Shown: positions 1-9,322, counted from the stretch's first letter. The stretch: DNA of 64,000 bases from Advenella incenata (GCF_004217095.1 NZ_SHKO01000001.1:744001-808000), one strand, 5' to 3'. The notes: generated by a model not told the origin, from the letters alone. Made by a program: numbers and translations.

Positions 1-883
1 GGTGATAGTACTCGTGCTGAGGAAAGCCATAGTCGATCAGCAGGGCGATGCCTTGATCCAGCCACTGTCCCAGGCCCGATACCCAGGATTCGCCTTGCAG
101 GTTTATTTCGGATCGATAGCCGGGCAGTGCAGGCATGCGCGCCCGTACTGCCTGCTCCAGCAGGGCGCTGGCAGGAACGCGCAGAAAGTCAAAATGTGAT
201 GGGGCCTGGGTATCCGCGTCTACATGCGGATCTGCTTGCGGGTCCGCGGCCGCTGATGCTTCACTTGGTTTGTTTATGACGTGCAGCTCATAGACATTGC
301 CATCCTCGCCCCATTCGAACAGCGAGACGGGCATTGCATCGAGCACTTCATTGGCAATGACGCAGCCGGTAAAGCCCGATGGCAGGCTGTGCAGCCATTG
401 CACACTGTCCCCGAAAGGGGCAAGCCGTTGTCGTTGCCGTTGCGTCAGGTCGGGTGAAATATCAAGAATGTAATATTGTAGCTGGGGAAATTCGGGCAGC
501 AGGGCCTGCAATATATGCTCGGCAAGCGCGCCCGAGCCGGCGCCAAATTCCAGAATATGAGGGGTGCCGATATGGGTGAGGATGGGGCTGATTTGCCTGG
601 CCAGGCTGCGGCCAAACCACGGTGTCAGTTCCGGTGCCGTGACAAAGTCGCCTTGCAGTGCGGTGCCTGCGGCAGCGGCTGTATCGCCGAATTTGAGGGG
701 GGCACCGGCATAATAGCCGGTTTGAGGGTCGTACAGCGCTGCATGCATCCAGCGCGCGAAGGACAGCCCCTGGGGGCCGGCTTCATGAATAAGCCCGGCA
801 AGCTTGTGCCGGGCGTTTTCGCTATAGCGCTGCGCTGCTTCCTGGATTTGGGGCAGCGCAGGGCCAGTTGGGTCTGCACGCAT
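1..883 (-). CDS. MidA-family (DUF185/NDUFAF7) SAM-dependent methyltransferase, C-terminus outside window
   Basis: The frame is open from an ATG at 883 to the window edge (294 codons), so the C-terminal end is missing. The translated strand shows a SAM-binding glycine motif LEFGAGSGAL at residues 111-120, IANEVLDAMPV at about 176-186, and near the edge IDYGFPQHEYYH, which is typical of the MidA/NDUFAF7 family. Mitochondrial members methylate an arginine of a complex I subunit; the role of the bacterial proteins is not settled. It lies 40 bases downstream of the helicase gene on the same strand and may be read through from it. The family call is firm; the substrate is unknown. Confidence 0.85.
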   Translation of the reverse strand, partial: MRADPTGPALPQIQEAAQRYSENARHKLAGLIHEAGPQGLSFARWMHAALYDPQTGYYAGAPLKFGDTAAAAGTALQGDFVTAPELTPWFGRSLARQISPILTHIGTPHILEFGAGSGALAEHILQALLPEFPQLQYYILDISPDLTQRQRQRLAPFGDSVQWLHSLPSGFTGCVIANEVLDAMPVSLFEWGEDGNVYELHVINKPSEASAAADPQADPHVDADTQAPSHFDFLRVPASALLEQAVRARMPALPGYRSEINLQGESWVSGLGQWLDQGIALLIDYGFPQHEYYH

Positions 884-923
884 ATCTTTCCAACGTTACT
901 TCGGGAAAGATCATTATAAAGGC

Positions 924-2564
924 TTACGCCCAGGTGCGTGATGAACTCGGTTTCTTTTTGCTGCGAGCAAAAGCGGGCTTGTCTGAACGTGCGGGACGAT
1001 CGCCACCGAAGCCACCGTCGGAACGGGTGCTTGGGCGAGGCTTGCGGGCCGGTGCAGGAGCGAACTCGGTGCGTGGCTTGCGTGGTGCCGGTGCTGCGTC
1101 GGCTTTGACAAAACCGCTTTTTTCGGTACGCGGACGATCAGATGAAAACGGATTGCGTGACAGCGAAGTGGCTGCACGGTCAATCAGCGATTCACGAGGT
1201 GCGTCATAAGAGCGTGCCGGACGAGCGCGCTCGGAACGGCCTTCGGCAGAACGTGAATCTTCACGGGCGCCGTAAGAAGGTGCGCTGCCGCCTTTGCGAT
1301 GACCAAAACCGGTGCGGGCTTGATCTTTTTCGCGCGAACCGCCACCTGGGCGACCCTGGCGTGAACTATTTGGCTTGCCGCCACGACCCTTACCGCCGCC
1401 AGCACCGCGACCACTCTCGGCGGACTTGACCGGCTCCAGGCCAGCAATCACTTCGGCAGGCATAGGCTGGCCGGTGAATTGTTCGATACGGCGGATTTTA
1501 TGACGTTCGCCATGGGTGGCCAGTGTAAATGCCTGACCGTTGCGACCGGCACGGCCGGTACGACCGATACGGTGAACGTAGTCTTCAGCCTGCATGGGCA
1601 GGTCGAAGTTGATGGCATGGCTGATGCCTTGCACGTCAATACCGCGGGCGGCAACATCGGTTGCAACCAGCACGCGCAGGCGACCTTTTTGCAGCATACC
1701 CAGTGTGCGTGTACGCTGACGCTGATTCATATCGCCATGCAGGGCAGAAGCGGCAAAACCTTCATCTTCCAGGCGTTCGGCCAGTGCATCGGCGCCCCGT
1801 TTGGTAGAAGTAAAGACAATGGCCTGATCCATGGAAGCATCACGCAGCAGGTGACCCAGCAGGCGCAGTTTGTGGCCGCTGTCATCTGCGTAAAGCAGGG
1901 TTTGGGTAATATTGGCGTGTTTCTGTTTCTGTCCGGCGATATCGATACGCAGCGGATTGTTCAGCATGTCAGCGGCCAGACGGGCAACAGTGCCTTCGAA
2001 CGTGGCAGAGAACATCAGTGTCTGACGATCACCTGGTGTTTGCGCAACAATGCTTTCGATGTCTTCGATGAAGCCCATATCCAGCATGCGGTCGGCTTCG
2101 TCCAGCACCAGCGTGTGAACGCGTGACAGATTGACGCGACGTGCGTTCAGGTGGTCAATAAGACGACCGGGGGTGGCAACCAGCACGTCAACACGACGCG
2201 ACAGCGCTTTAATCTGTGCGCCGTAAGGCATGCCGCCCACTACAGTGGCGATACGCAGATCGTCAATGCCAACGCCGTATGATTTGGTGGCTTCTGCAAC
2301 CTGCAGGGCCAGTTCGCGGGTTGGCGTCAGGACCAATACTTGTACGCCCACGCCTTTGTTGCCAGGCATGCCGGCAATACGGTGCAAAGAGGGCAGCATG
2401 AATGCCGCGGTTTTGCCGCTGCCAGTTTGTGCAGAGACGATCAGATCCTTGCCTTCGAGGGCTTTGGGGATCGCTTCGGTTTGCACAGGAGTGGGCTGAG
2501 TGAAGCCGGCCTTGTTCAGGGCAGCAAGAAGAATGGGTGATAGACCCAGAGAATCAAATGACAT
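924..2564 (-). CDS. rhlE: ATP-dependent RNA helicase, DEAD-box, RhlE-like
   Basis: This is a 546-residue DEAD-box helicase with all core motifs: an N-terminal Q-motif region (FTQPTPVQTEAIP), Walker A AQTGSGKT at 45-52, PTREL at 81-85, DEAD at 155-158, SAT at 185-187 and HRIGRTGRAG at 331-340. From about residue 385 the protein becomes a low-complexity Arg/Gly/Ser/Pro/Lys tail, a common RNA-binding extension in RhlE proteins. I chose the ATG at 2564 rather than the in-frame start 27 bases upstream because AGGA lies about 8 bases before it and the protein then begins MSFDSLGL, as relatives do. RhlE helicases unwind RNA duplexes in ribosome assembly and RNA decay. The long leader upstream is described separately. 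Confidence 0.93.
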   Translation of the reverse strand: MSFDSLGLSPILLAALNKAGFTQPTPVQTEAIPKALEGKDLIVSAQTGSGKTAAFMLPSLHRIAGMPGNKGVGVQVLVLTPTRELALQVAEATKSYGVGIDDLRIATVVGGMPYGAQIKALSRRVDVLVATPGRLIDHLNARRVNLSRVHTLVLDEADRMLDMGFIEDIESIVAQTPGDRQTLMFSATFEGTVARLAADMLNNPLRIDIAGQKQKHANITQTLLYADDSGHKLRLLGHLLRDASMDQAIVFTSTKRGADALAERLEDEGFAASALHGDMNQRQRTRTLGMLQKGRLRVLVATDVAARGIDVQGISHAINFDLPMQAEDYVHRIGRTGRAGRNGQAFTLATHGERHKIRRIEQFTGQPMPAEVIAGLEPVKSAESGRGAGGGKGRGGKPNSSRQGRPGGGSREKDQARTGFGHRKGGSAPSYGAREDSRSAEGRSERARPARSYDAPRESLIDRAATSLSRNPFSSDRPRTEKSGFVKADAAPAPRKPRTEFAPAPARKPRPSTRSDGGFGGDRPARSDKPAFARSKKKPSSSRTWA

Positions 2565-3118
2565 TTGTAATCCTAAGTAGGTGTCAGGCAAGCCTGTTCA
2601 TCAGGAGCGCAGATGGCCGTTGATTCCGGTTGTGATGCTGGACGATTGCATAAGCAACCCCAGGCCGCACGATGGGCAGGCCATCGGCAAACAGGACAAA
2701 ACGACAATTCTGTCACGCAGCAAAGTCTTGCTGATATGCACAATGCACATCTGCACTTTACTGATCAGGATGAACAAACGAATGGGAAAATAGCCAGACG
2801 AATCGTTGATCGGAGCATCGAGCCGACCGGATCAACCGTTGCATGACAGAGGAAATACGCATGCGGGTCTGGAGGTAGGAGCGATGACGGCTTTTGATTA
2901 ATAAGCCAGGCAGCAAAAATAAAGAGAATTTGCTGCAAAGAAAATGATTATATAAGTGTTTTCCCTAGAATGCAAGCATTATTATTGCAATATCCATACC
3001 GCCGTGTTGTGTATACGGTAAAACCACGTATTCGGCACTATCGTTTTAGTCACACAGTCGCAGCGCCGGCGCAGATCGTCACAGGCTAAGGGCTTTGCGG
3101 GCCCGGGCGCCGTCAGGT
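2565..3118. other. Intergenic region: long 5' leader and promoter of the helicase gene
   Basis: No convincing gene is seen in these 554 bases; the short frames present lack family features and good starts. The left part is GC-balanced, with a small hairpin at 2670-2686 (CGATGG, 5-base loop, CCATCG). The right part, about 2890-3010, is AT-rich and carries a strong minus-strand promoter-like sequence. Transcription from there would give the helicase mRNA an untranslated leader of roughly 375 bases. Confidence 0.55.
2947..2975 (-). promoter_or_regulatory. Probable sigma-70 promoter reading toward the rhlE-like gene
   Basis: On the minus strand TTGCAT (2975-2970) is followed after exactly 17 bases by TATAAT (2952-2947), which is close to the sigma-70 consensus with optimal spacing. 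The surroundings are AT-rich. The expected start of transcription near 2940 lies about 375 bases before the helicase ATG. No competing gene lies between. Confidence 0.6.
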
Positions 3119-3649
3119 TCATCCATCCGTGATGCGTTGCAGGGTTTGCTCAAAGCGGGTCTGCTCTGGCACTGTACCTGCCACTTCATCAAACAGGGCG
3201 GTAAACGATTGCGTGATGTCCTGGTGGTAGGCGGGCAGCAGCTGCCGGATATGCGCGTTTCTGCGGGCGGTCTCATGGCTGCCGTCTGGCGCATCTGCCG
3301 CCTCGCGCGGCATGCCCCAGATCGGGTTGGGAAAATGTTTATCGTCGGCAAAGCGGGCAATGATGTGCCAGTGCACATGGGGAACCATATTGCCCAATTG
3401 CGCCAGATTGATTTTATCGGGCTGAAAATGGCGCCTTTGCAGGGCTTCTACGAGATACACGGCGCTCATCAGGCCGCTACGCTCGGCCTGATTCAGGTCG
3501 GTCATTTCCTGTGCATGGCGATTGAGGATCACTCGCGTAAATGCCGGGTAATCGGCCTCCTGCGCATCGATGACGCGCAGGAATGCGTTGCGAAACAGCA
3601 CGGCTCCGCCATCGCCATGACACAACGGGCACTCAGTAGGCGCGGTCAC
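3119..3649 (-). CDS. HIT-family nucleotide hydrolase/transferase
   Basis: The 176-residue protein has the histidine-triad motif HVHWHIIAR at 91-99, preceded by QLGNMVP, which places it in the HIT superfamily (nucleotide phosphoramidase/AMP-lyase type enzymes). A CPLC pair at residues 7-10 is seen in some bacterial HIT proteins and may bind metal. The start is a GTG at 3649 with GGGAGAA about 8 bases upstream. It follows trpC by 36 bases on the same strand and probably lies at the end of the trp transcript, but nothing links it to tryptophan synthesis. The substrate is unknown. Confidence 0.85.
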   Translation of the reverse strand: MTAPTECPLCHGDGGAVLFRNAFLRVIDAQEADYPAFTRVILNRHAQEMTDLNQAERSGLMSAVYLVEALQRRHFQPDKINLAQLGNMVPHVHWHIIARFADDKHFPNPIWGMPREAADAPDGSHETARRNAHIRQLLPAYHQDITQSFTALFDEVAGTVPEQTRFEQTLQRITDG

Positions 3650-3685
3650 TGCTGCGGTTCTCCCAAAAAAAATCGTATAGGTGAA

Positions 3686-4480
3686 TCAATGATTCACGAT
3701 AAATGATTCAAGTGTGATGCCTGGATCGGTTTCCCGCATGAACGCTTCGCCGATCAGAAACCCATAGACACCATTTTCATGCATGCTGCGTACGTCTTCG
3801 GACGAGTGGATGCCGCTTTCGGTAATGACAAAGCGACCCTCGGGAATATGCGGGAGCAGGTCCAGCGTGGTCTGCAGCGTGGTCTCGAAGGTTCGCAGAT
3901 TGCGGTTATTGATGCCGATCAGAGACGATTTCATCTCCAGGGCGATATCCAGTTCGGCTCGGTCGTGCACTTCGATCAGGACATCCATGTCCAGTTCCTG
4001 CGCAACCGCTTCCATTTCCTTGAGCTGGTCGGGCGGCAAAGCGGCGACGATCAGCAGGATGCAGTCGGCACCCAGTGCACGGGCATTGATGATCTGGTAC
4101 GGGTCGATCATGAAGTCTTTGCGTAGAACCGGTAGCGGGCAGGCGGCGCGCGCCTGGCGCAGGTAATCGCTGGACCCCTGGAAAAACTGCACGTCGGTCA
4201 GTACCGACAGGCAGGTCGCGCCATGTGCGGCATAGGTGTGGGCGATTTCGGCGGGGTTGAAATTGGGCCGGATCACGCCCTTTGATGGCGACGCTTTTTT
4301 GACTTCTGCGATGACAGCTGTTTTTTTCTGTCTGATTTTTTCGCGCAGCGCATTGGCAAAACCGCGAACATCCTTGCGCGCCTGAGCTTCGCGCAGCAGA
4401 TCTGCTTCGCTGCGAAACTGGCGCTGCATGGCGACTTCTTCTTTTTTTACGCTGAGAATCTGTTCAAGAATATCGTTCAT
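3686..4480 (-). CDS. trpC: Indole-3-glycerol-phosphate synthase
   Basis: The 264-residue protein catalyses closure of CdRP to indole-3-glycerol phosphate, the fourth step of tryptophan synthesis. It is a single-domain TrpC, not fused to TrpF. It shows [12 protein letters not shown] at 58-69 with the catalytic Lys in the usual place, [13 protein letters not shown] in the middle of the barrel, and the phosphate-binding end [12 protein letters not shown]. The ATG at 4480 overlaps the trpD stop by 4 bases (ATGA), so translation is likely coupled. trpF, trpB and trpA are not in this window; in related bacteria they form a separate cluster. Confidence 0.97.
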   Translation of the reverse strand: MNDILEQILSVKKEEVAMQRQFRSEADLLREAQARKDVRGFANALREKIRQKKTAVIAEVKKASPSKGVIRPNFNPAEIAHTYAAHGATCLSVLTDVQFFQGSSDYLRQARAACPLPVLRKDFMIDPYQIINARALGADCILLIVAALPPDQLKEMEAVAQELDMDVLIEVHDRAELDIALEMKSSLIGINNRNLRTFETTLQTTLDLLPHIPEGRFVITESGIHSSEDVRSMHENGVYGFLIGEAFMRETDPGITLESFIVNH

Positions 4481-5508
4481 GTCGTGAGCTTCCTGGTATA
4501 GGCACGGAATGTCTCTAATTTATCACGTGCAGCCCCGGATTGGATCAGTTCGCGTGCTTTATTGATCCCATCCTGCATGGTGGCGGCCTGATTGCCTGCG
4601 TAGAGTGCCAGACCGGCATTGAGCACGACGATATCGCGGGCTGTACCCGCTTCATTGTTCAGTGCGCTCATGACCAGATCACGTGACTCTTCTTTGTTAC
4701 TGACCGTAATATTGCGAATGGAGACCATCTGCATGCCGAAGTCTTCCGGATGAATCTCGTATTCGCTGACTTTGCCGTCCTTGAGCTCGCCCACCAGTGT
4801 AGCTGCGCCCAGCGAGGCTTCGTCCAGATTGTCCTTGCCGTGCACGATCAGCACGTGCTTGGAGCCCAGTTGCTGTAGTACACGCACCTGGATGCCGACC
4901 AGATCCGGGTGAAAAACCCCCATGAGCTGGTTGCCGGCTTTGGCCGGGTTGGTCAGGGGCCCCAGGATATTGAATATGGTGCGTACGGCCAGCATTTTGC
5001 GTATCTCGGCGACGTTTTTCATGCTGCCATGATGCGCCGGCGCGAACATGAAGCCGATGCCGGTTTGTTCCACGCATTCGGCAACCTGTTCTGGCGAGAG
5101 CATGACATTGATGCCCAGCGCTTCCAGGACATCGGCGCTGCCCGACGAGGAAGACGAGCTGCGGTTGCCATGCTTGGCAATGCGCACCCCGCCGGCTGCC
5201 GCCACGAACATGGCGGTGGTGGAAATATTGAAGGTATGGCTCGCATCTCCGCCGGTGCCGCACATATCCAGCAGATTATCGGGGTCGCTGATGCTGACCG
5301 GCGTGGCAAATTCGCGCATGACGGTGGCGGCTGCGGTAATTTCGCCGATGGTCTCTTTTTTGACGCGCAATCCCATGAGCAGGGCGCTGGCAATGGGCGG
5401 CGGCACTTCGCCGCGCATCAGCTGGCGCATCAGGTACAGCATTTCGTCATGAAAGATTTCTCGGTGTTCAATACAGCGCGTCAGGGCATCTGTGTAGGAA
5501 ATGCTCAT
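4477..5508 (-). CDS. trpD: Anthranilate phosphoribosyltransferase
   Basis: This 343-residue enzyme transfers the phosphoribosyl group of PRPP to anthranilate. It has the PRPP-binding loop GTGGD at 84-88, the following [14 protein letters not shown] segment, and KHGNRS at 112-117 leading into [11 protein letters not shown]. The usual KHGNRSxSS loop is here a run of six serines (117-122); the flanking conserved residues are intact, so activity is expected. Start and stop overlap trpG and trpC by 4 bases on either side, as in a tightly coupled operon. Confidence 0.97.
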   Translation of the reverse strand: MSISYTDALTRCIEHREIFHDEMLYLMRQLMRGEVPPPIASALLMGLRVKKETIGEITAAATVMREFATPVSISDPDNLLDMCGTGGDASHTFNISTTAMFVAAAGGVRIAKHGNRSSSSSSGSADVLEALGINVMLSPEQVAECVEQTGIGFMFAPAHHGSMKNVAEIRKMLAVRTIFNILGPLTNPAKAGNQLMGVFHPDLVGIQVRVLQQLGSKHVLIVHGKDNLDEASLGAATLVGELKDGKVSEYEIHPEDFGMQMVSIRNITVSNKEESRDLVMSALNNEAGTARDIVVLNAGLALYAGNQAATMQDGINKARELIQSGAARDKLETFRAYTRKLTT

Positions 5509-6074
5509 GGTTCAATGTCCAGAAAGTTTTGCAACAGGGCATGGCCGTGTTCGCTGAGAATGGATTCAGGATGGTACTGTACGCCATAAACGGGCAGGCT
5601 GGTATGCTCCACCGCCATGATTTCCCCATCGGCGGTTTCTGCCGTAATGCGCAGGCAGGCGGGCAATGAATCGCGTTCGATGGCCAGTGAATGGTAGCGG
5701 GTCACGGTATGGGGTGAAGGAATGTCGCGAAACAGTACTGATCCATCATGGGTAATTTCCGAAGTCTTGCCGTGCATGATCTGCTTGGCACGGATGATTT
5801 TACCGCCGAATGCGGCGCCGATGGACTGGTGTCCCAGGCACACGCCCAGGACCGGAATCTTTCCTGCGAAGTGTTGGATCAGTTCAACCGATACACCGGC
5901 CTGGGCAGGCGAGCAGGGGCCGGGCGAGACACAAAGCCGTTCGGGGTTGAGCGCGGCAATTTGTGCGACTGTCATCTGGTCGTTACGTACCACATGGACG
6001 TCCAGGCCCAGTTCGCCAAAATATTGCACCAGATTGTAGGTAAACGAATCGTAATTATCGAGCATGAGCAGCAT
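5505..6074 (-). CDS. trpG: Anthranilate synthase component II (glutamine amidotransferase)
   Basis: This 189-residue class I glutamine amidotransferase supplies ammonia to TrpE. The catalytic triad is visible: Cys79 in [12 protein letters not shown], and His168 and Glu170 in GVQYHPES. The N-terminus [19 protein letters not shown] is typical of TrpG/PabA, so a shared role in folate synthesis is possible if no separate pabA exists. It starts 9 bases after trpE and overlaps trpD by 4 bases. Confidence 0.96.
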   Translation of the reverse strand: MLLMLDNYDSFTYNLVQYFGELGLDVHVVRNDQMTVAQIAALNPERLCVSPGPCSPAQAGVSVELIQHFAGKIPVLGVCLGHQSIGAAFGGKIIRAKQIMHGKTSEITHDGSVLFRDIPSPHTVTRYHSLAIERDSLPACLRITAETADGEIMAVEHTSLPVYGVQYHPESILSEHGHALLQNFLDIEP

Positions 6075-6083
6075 GACAGTTCC

Positions 6084-7607
6084 TCAGATGGGTTGATCCA
6101 GACCGTATTGCACCTGTTCGGCGGCGCGCAGCACCGCGCGGGCCTTGGCCTCGGTTTCCTGCCATTCTTTTTCAGGGTCGGAATCGGCCACGATGCCGGC
6201 TGCGGCCTGCACATAGAGCATGCCGTTTTTGATGACGCCAGTGCGGATCGCGATGGCCACATCCATTGTGCCGTTGTAACTCAGATAGCCGGCGGCGCCG
6301 CCATAGATGCCGCGTCGCACGGGTTCCAGTTCATCGATCAGTTCCATGGCGCGCACTTTGGGCGCACCGGTAAGGGTGCCTGCGGGAAAGCTGGCGCGCA
6401 GCACATCGATGGCATCCATGCCAGGCTTGAGGATACCCTTGACGTTCGATACCAGATGCATCACGTGTGAATAGCGTTCAATGGCCATCTGGTCGCTCAC
6501 TTGCACCGAGCCGGTTTCGGCCACACGGCCCACATCGTTGCGAGCCAGGTCAATCAGCATGACGTGTTCGGCGATTTCCTTGGGATCGGCGCGCAATTCA
6601 TCGGCCAGCGCGGCATCTTCTTCCGGTGTTTCGCCGCGCTTGCGCGTGCCGGCCAGCGGACGGATGGTGATGGCCGTTTTCTCTTCGGCGTTTTCAGTGA
6701 AAGTTTCCTGGCGTACCAGGATTTCCGGTGATGAACCCACGACATGAAAGTCGCCGAAGTTCCAGAAATACATGTAGGGGGAGGGGTTCAGGGAGCGCAG
6801 GGCGCGGTATAGGGATAATGGCGAATCCCGGAATGGCTTGGCAATAACCTGTCCGACCTGGACCTGCATCAAATCGCCCGCGGCGATATATTCCTTGGCC
6901 TTGAGCACAGCCTTCAAATAGTCTTCTTTCTTGAAGTCGCGGATTTCTGTCGTTTGCAGACTGGGCAGGCTGTAGGGAATTTCAACCGGATGGCGCAGGC
7001 GGGCGCGCAGTTCAAGCAGTCGTTTCTGGGCCTTGCTGTAGCTTTCGGGCTCGTTCGGATCGGCGTAGATCATGAGGTAGGTGCGGCCGATCACATTGTC
7101 GACAATGACCAGTTCATCGACCTGCATCAGCATGATATCGGGTACGCCTTCCTTCTGGCCATGAGGAAAGGGTTTGACGTTGGGGCCCAGGGACGGTTCG
7201 ATGTGGCGAATGGTGTCGTAGCCGAAATAGCCCGCCAGGCCGCCGGCAAAGCGGGGGATGCCAGGGCGCAGGGCCACCTTGATGCGTTTTTTGAATTCCT
7301 GAATGAAGGTCAGCGGGTCGCCCCGATAGGTTTCGGTCACTTGGCCGTTGGTCAACACTTCGGTCAGATCGCCCGTGGCACGGATGACTGTTTTGGCTGG
7401 CAGGCCGATAAAGGAATAGCGGCCGAACTGCTCGCCCCCGACCACCGATTCAAGCAGGCAAGTCATGCGACCGGCTTCTTTGCCGGTGTGGGCCAGTTTC
7501 AGGTAGATGCCAAGCGTGGTATCAAGATCGGCGTAGGTTTCCTTGATGATCGGGATGCGGTTGAAACCCTGTGCTGCGAGTGCATTAAATTCAATTTCAG
7601 TCATCAT
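6084..7607 (-). CDS. trpE: Anthranilate synthase component I
   Basis: The 507-residue chorismate-binding enzyme forms anthranilate with TrpG. The feedback motif LLES-X10-S is present: L51 L52 E53 S54, ten residues, then S65. This indicates inhibition by tryptophan. The chorismate-binding domain fills the C-terminal half, with RPLAGTRKRG and LTGAPKVRAMELIDELEP. The start could be either of two adjacent ATG codons (7607 or 7604); I give the first. The gene is preceded by a Trp-rich leader peptide and a terminator-like hairpin, so it appears to be controlled by both attenuation and feedback inhibition. Confidence 0.97.
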   Translation of the reverse strand: MMTEIEFNALAAQGFNRIPIIKETYADLDTTLGIYLKLAHTGKEAGRMTCLLESVVGGEQFGRYSFIGLPAKTVIRATGDLTEVLTNGQVTETYRGDPLTFIQEFKKRIKVALRPGIPRFAGGLAGYFGYDTIRHIEPSLGPNVKPFPHGQKEGVPDIMLMQVDELVIVDNVIGRTYLMIYADPNEPESYSKAQKRLLELRARLRHPVEIPYSLPSLQTTEIRDFKKEDYLKAVLKAKEYIAAGDLMQVQVGQVIAKPFRDSPLSLYRALRSLNPSPYMYFWNFGDFHVVGSSPEILVRQETFTENAEEKTAITIRPLAGTRKRGETPEEDAALADELRADPKEIAEHVMLIDLARNDVGRVAETGSVQVSDQMAIERYSHVMHLVSNVKGILKPGMDAIDVLRASFPAGTLTGAPKVRAMELIDELEPVRRGIYGGAAGYLSYNGTMDVAIAIRTGVIKNGMLYVQAAAGIVADSDPEKEWQETEAKARAVLRAAEQVQYGLDQPI

Positions 7608-7649
7608 GACGGTCTCTGTTTGTGTTTTCCTGAATGACCGGGCAGATAC

Positions 7650-7688
7650 AAAAATACCCGGTCCTGTTTTAAGGGATTACCGGGTATT
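7650..7688 (-). terminator. Probable attenuator (rho-independent terminator) in the trpE leader
   Basis: On the minus strand a perfect 10-base inverted repeat, AATACCCGGT (7688-7679) and ACCGGGTATT (7662-7653), encloses a 16-base loop and runs into a stretch of five T (7654-7650). It lies 43 bases before the trpE start and 55 bases after the leader peptide stop. The arrangement is that of a classical amino-acid attenuator. Confidence 0.75.
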
Positions 7689-7709
7689 GTGCGTACTGAC
7701 TACAATTTT

Positions 7710-7735
7710 CGGATGCGGAAAAAAAGCGGCATCCG
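7710..7735 (-). promoter_or_regulatory. Second hairpin in the trp leader (pause or antiterminator element)
   Basis: A 7-base perfect stem (CGGATGC at 7735-7729 on the minus strand and GCATCCG at 7716-7710) encloses a T-rich loop. It lies between the leader peptide stop and the attenuator. It may be a pause hairpin or part of the alternative fold. A CCGGG in the leader-peptide codons (7762-7758) could pair with the CCCGG of the terminator stem (7684-7680), but I cannot fold the RNA here, so the antiterminator is tentative. Confidence 0.45.
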
Positions 7736-7742
7736 GAACAGT

Positions 7743-7832
7743 CTATTGAGTGACACTCCCGGCAAACGAACGCCACCAGCGCCAATACATGGCAACCAGA
7801 GCAGAGCGAGCATAAAGGGAGTGTGCAGTCAT
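7743..7832 (-). CDS. trpL: trp operon leader peptide (29 residues, three Trp)
   Basis: A 29-codon frame from ATG at 7832 to TAG at 7745-7743 contains YWRWWRS at residues 16-22, that is Trp at 17, 19 and 20 (codons at 7784, 7778 and 7775). Tryptophan is rare, so three TGG codons within four positions, directly before a terminator hairpin and trpE, strongly indicate a regulatory leader peptide. The A of its ATG is the last base of the gph TAA stop (TAATG). There is no clear Shine-Dalgarno, so it may depend on ribosomes finishing gph. An internal ATG at residue 15 could be an alternative start. Confidence 0.8.
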   Translation of the reverse strand: MTAHSLYARSALVAMYWRWWRSFAGSVTQ

Positions 7833-8536
7833 TACGTTAATAAATCAGGTTGGTCTGCCGATGCGTTGTGGCGTTCAATCCACTGAGCCGCTTCGACGAT
7901 AGTCTCTACTATATCATTGACTTTCAGGTTTTGTACACTGTTTCCTTCGTTGTAACCATAAGGAACAATGAGTACCGGCATGCCGGCCGCTTGCGCCGCC
8001 TGGGCGTCGTTGATCGAGTCGCCGATAAAAACGCAGTCTGTTGGCGCCGCTTCCAGCAGGAAGCAGGCATGCAGCACGGGGCCGGCATCCGGCTTGCGGG
8101 TCGGGCAGGTGTCGCCCGATACCACTGCGTCAAAAAACGAACGCAGCCCGGTTTGAATCAGCAATTGTTCGGTAAATACCGTGGGCTTGTTGGTGACAAC
8201 AGCCAGGCGAATACCGGCAGCCTTCATGGCTTTGAGCCCGTCGATCACGCCTTCGAATACCGTGGCCCGATCGCCATTGACCTGATGGTACGCGTCAACG
8301 AAATGTTCGCGGGCAACAATGAATGCTTCGGCCGGGACAACAGCTTCATCGTCACCGCCGGTCATGGCGCGACGCACCAGGTTGTCGATGCCTTTGCCGA
8401 CAAACTGGGCAATCAGCTCCTGGTGCAGTTGCGGCAGCCCCAGTTTGATGCGCATGGCGTTGGCTGCCTGGGCCAGGTCGGGAATGGAGTCGACCAGGGT
8501 GCCGTCCAGGTCGAGTAGTGCAGCGCGGATACTCAT
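7832..8536 (-). CDS. gph: Phosphoglycolate phosphatase (HAD superfamily)
   Basis: This 234-residue HAD hydrolase has motif [10 protein letters not shown] at 9-17, motif II VVTNKP, and the motif III/IV region [13 protein letters not shown] and [18 protein letters not shown]. It dephosphorylates 2-phosphoglycolate from DNA repair or oxygenase side reactions. It overlaps rpe by 4 bases upstream and shares one base with the trpL start downstream. The rpe-gph-trpE order is common in proteobacteria and suggests that trp genes can also be transcribed from the rpe promoter. Confidence 0.94.
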   Translation of the reverse strand: MSIRAALLDLDGTLVDSIPDLAQAANAMRIKLGLPQLHQELIAQFVGKGIDNLVRRAMTGGDDEAVVPAEAFIVAREHFVDAYHQVNGDRATVFEGVIDGLKAMKAAGIRLAVVTNKPTVFTEQLLIQTGLRSFFDAVVSGDTCPTRKPDAGPVLHACFLLEAAPTDCVFIGDSINDAQAAQAAGMPVLIVPYGYNEGNSVQNLKVNDIVETIVEAAQWIERHNASADQPDLLT

Positions 8537-9228
8537 GAGCGGCGTACTCCGGCAATTTGTTCGCGCATGTTCGCGATCACTGTAGCGTAGTCCTGCTGGC
8601 CGAAGATGGCTGAGCCAGCGACGAAAGTATCTGCGCCGGCTTCGTAAATTTGCGCGATATTGTCTGTTTTGACGCCGCCATCGACTTCAAGCAGAATGGT
8701 GTTGCCGGTTTTTTCCTGCCAGGCATCAATACGCTGGCGGGTGGCGCGCAGTTTGTCCAGCGTAGACGGAATGAATGACTGTCCGCCGAAACCCGGGTTA
8801 ACCGACATGAGCAGGATCAGATCCAGGCGGTCCATGACATGATCGAGCACCGACAGCGGGGTTGCCGGATTGAGCACCAGCCCGGCCTTGCAGCCATTGT
8901 CACGGATCAGGGAAAGCGACCGGTCCACATGACGCGATGCTTCCGGATGAAAGGAGATGATGTTGGCGCCGGCCTGGGCAAATTGCGGAATCAGGTCATC
9001 TACCGGTTCACACATCAGGTGCACATCAATGGGTGCATCCGTACAGGGGCGAATAGCCTTGCACACCATGGGCCCGATGGTCAGATTGGGTACGTAATGG
9101 TTATCCATCACATCAAAATGAATCCAGTCGGCACCGGCGCTGATCACATTTCTGACTTCTTCTCCGAGTCGGGAAAAATCTGCTGACAGAATACTGGGGG
9201 CGATGCGGGTAACGGGTTGTAATTCCAT
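8533..9228 (-). CDS. rpe: Ribulose-phosphate 3-epimerase
   Basis: The protein interconverts ribulose-5-phosphate and xylulose-5-phosphate in the pentose phosphate and Calvin pathways. It begins [21 protein letters not shown] and shows the metal-site segments [14 protein letters not shown] and [33 protein letters not shown], and [13 protein letters not shown] chose ATG 9228, with AGGAG ten bases upstream, over the longer frame starting at 9291, whose first 21 residues have no family likeness. It is first in the minus-strand run rpe-gph-trpL-trpEGDC. Confidence 0.96.
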   Translation of the reverse strand: MELQPVTRIAPSILSADFSRLGEEVRNVISAGADWIHFDVMDNHYVPNLTIGPMVCKAIRPCTDAPIDVHLMCEPVDDLIPQFAQAGANIISFHPEASRHVDRSLSLIRDNGCKAGLVLNPATPLSVLDHVMDRLDLILLMSVNPGFGGQSFIPSTLDKLRATRQRIDAWQEKTGNTILLEVDGGVKTDNIAQIYEAGADTFVAGSAIFGQQDYATVIANMREQIAGVRRS

Positions 9229-9322
9229 GACAGCGTTTTTCTCCTGTAAGGGGGCGCACGAAGTACAATGAAGCTCTATTATTCCATACAAACACGTTTA
9301 GCTTTCCGAGGATCCGGCACGA

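Noticed and set aside
117-119. Six-serine run in TrpD residues as a sign of a broken gene
   Set aside because: Flanking active-site residues are intact and the reading frame is continuous; it is a mild variation of a Ser-rich loop. The coordinates given here are placeholders; the run lies in the trpD gene near 5143-5160.
1479-2126. 215-codon plus-strand open frame
   Set aside because: It is antisense to the helicase core motifs.
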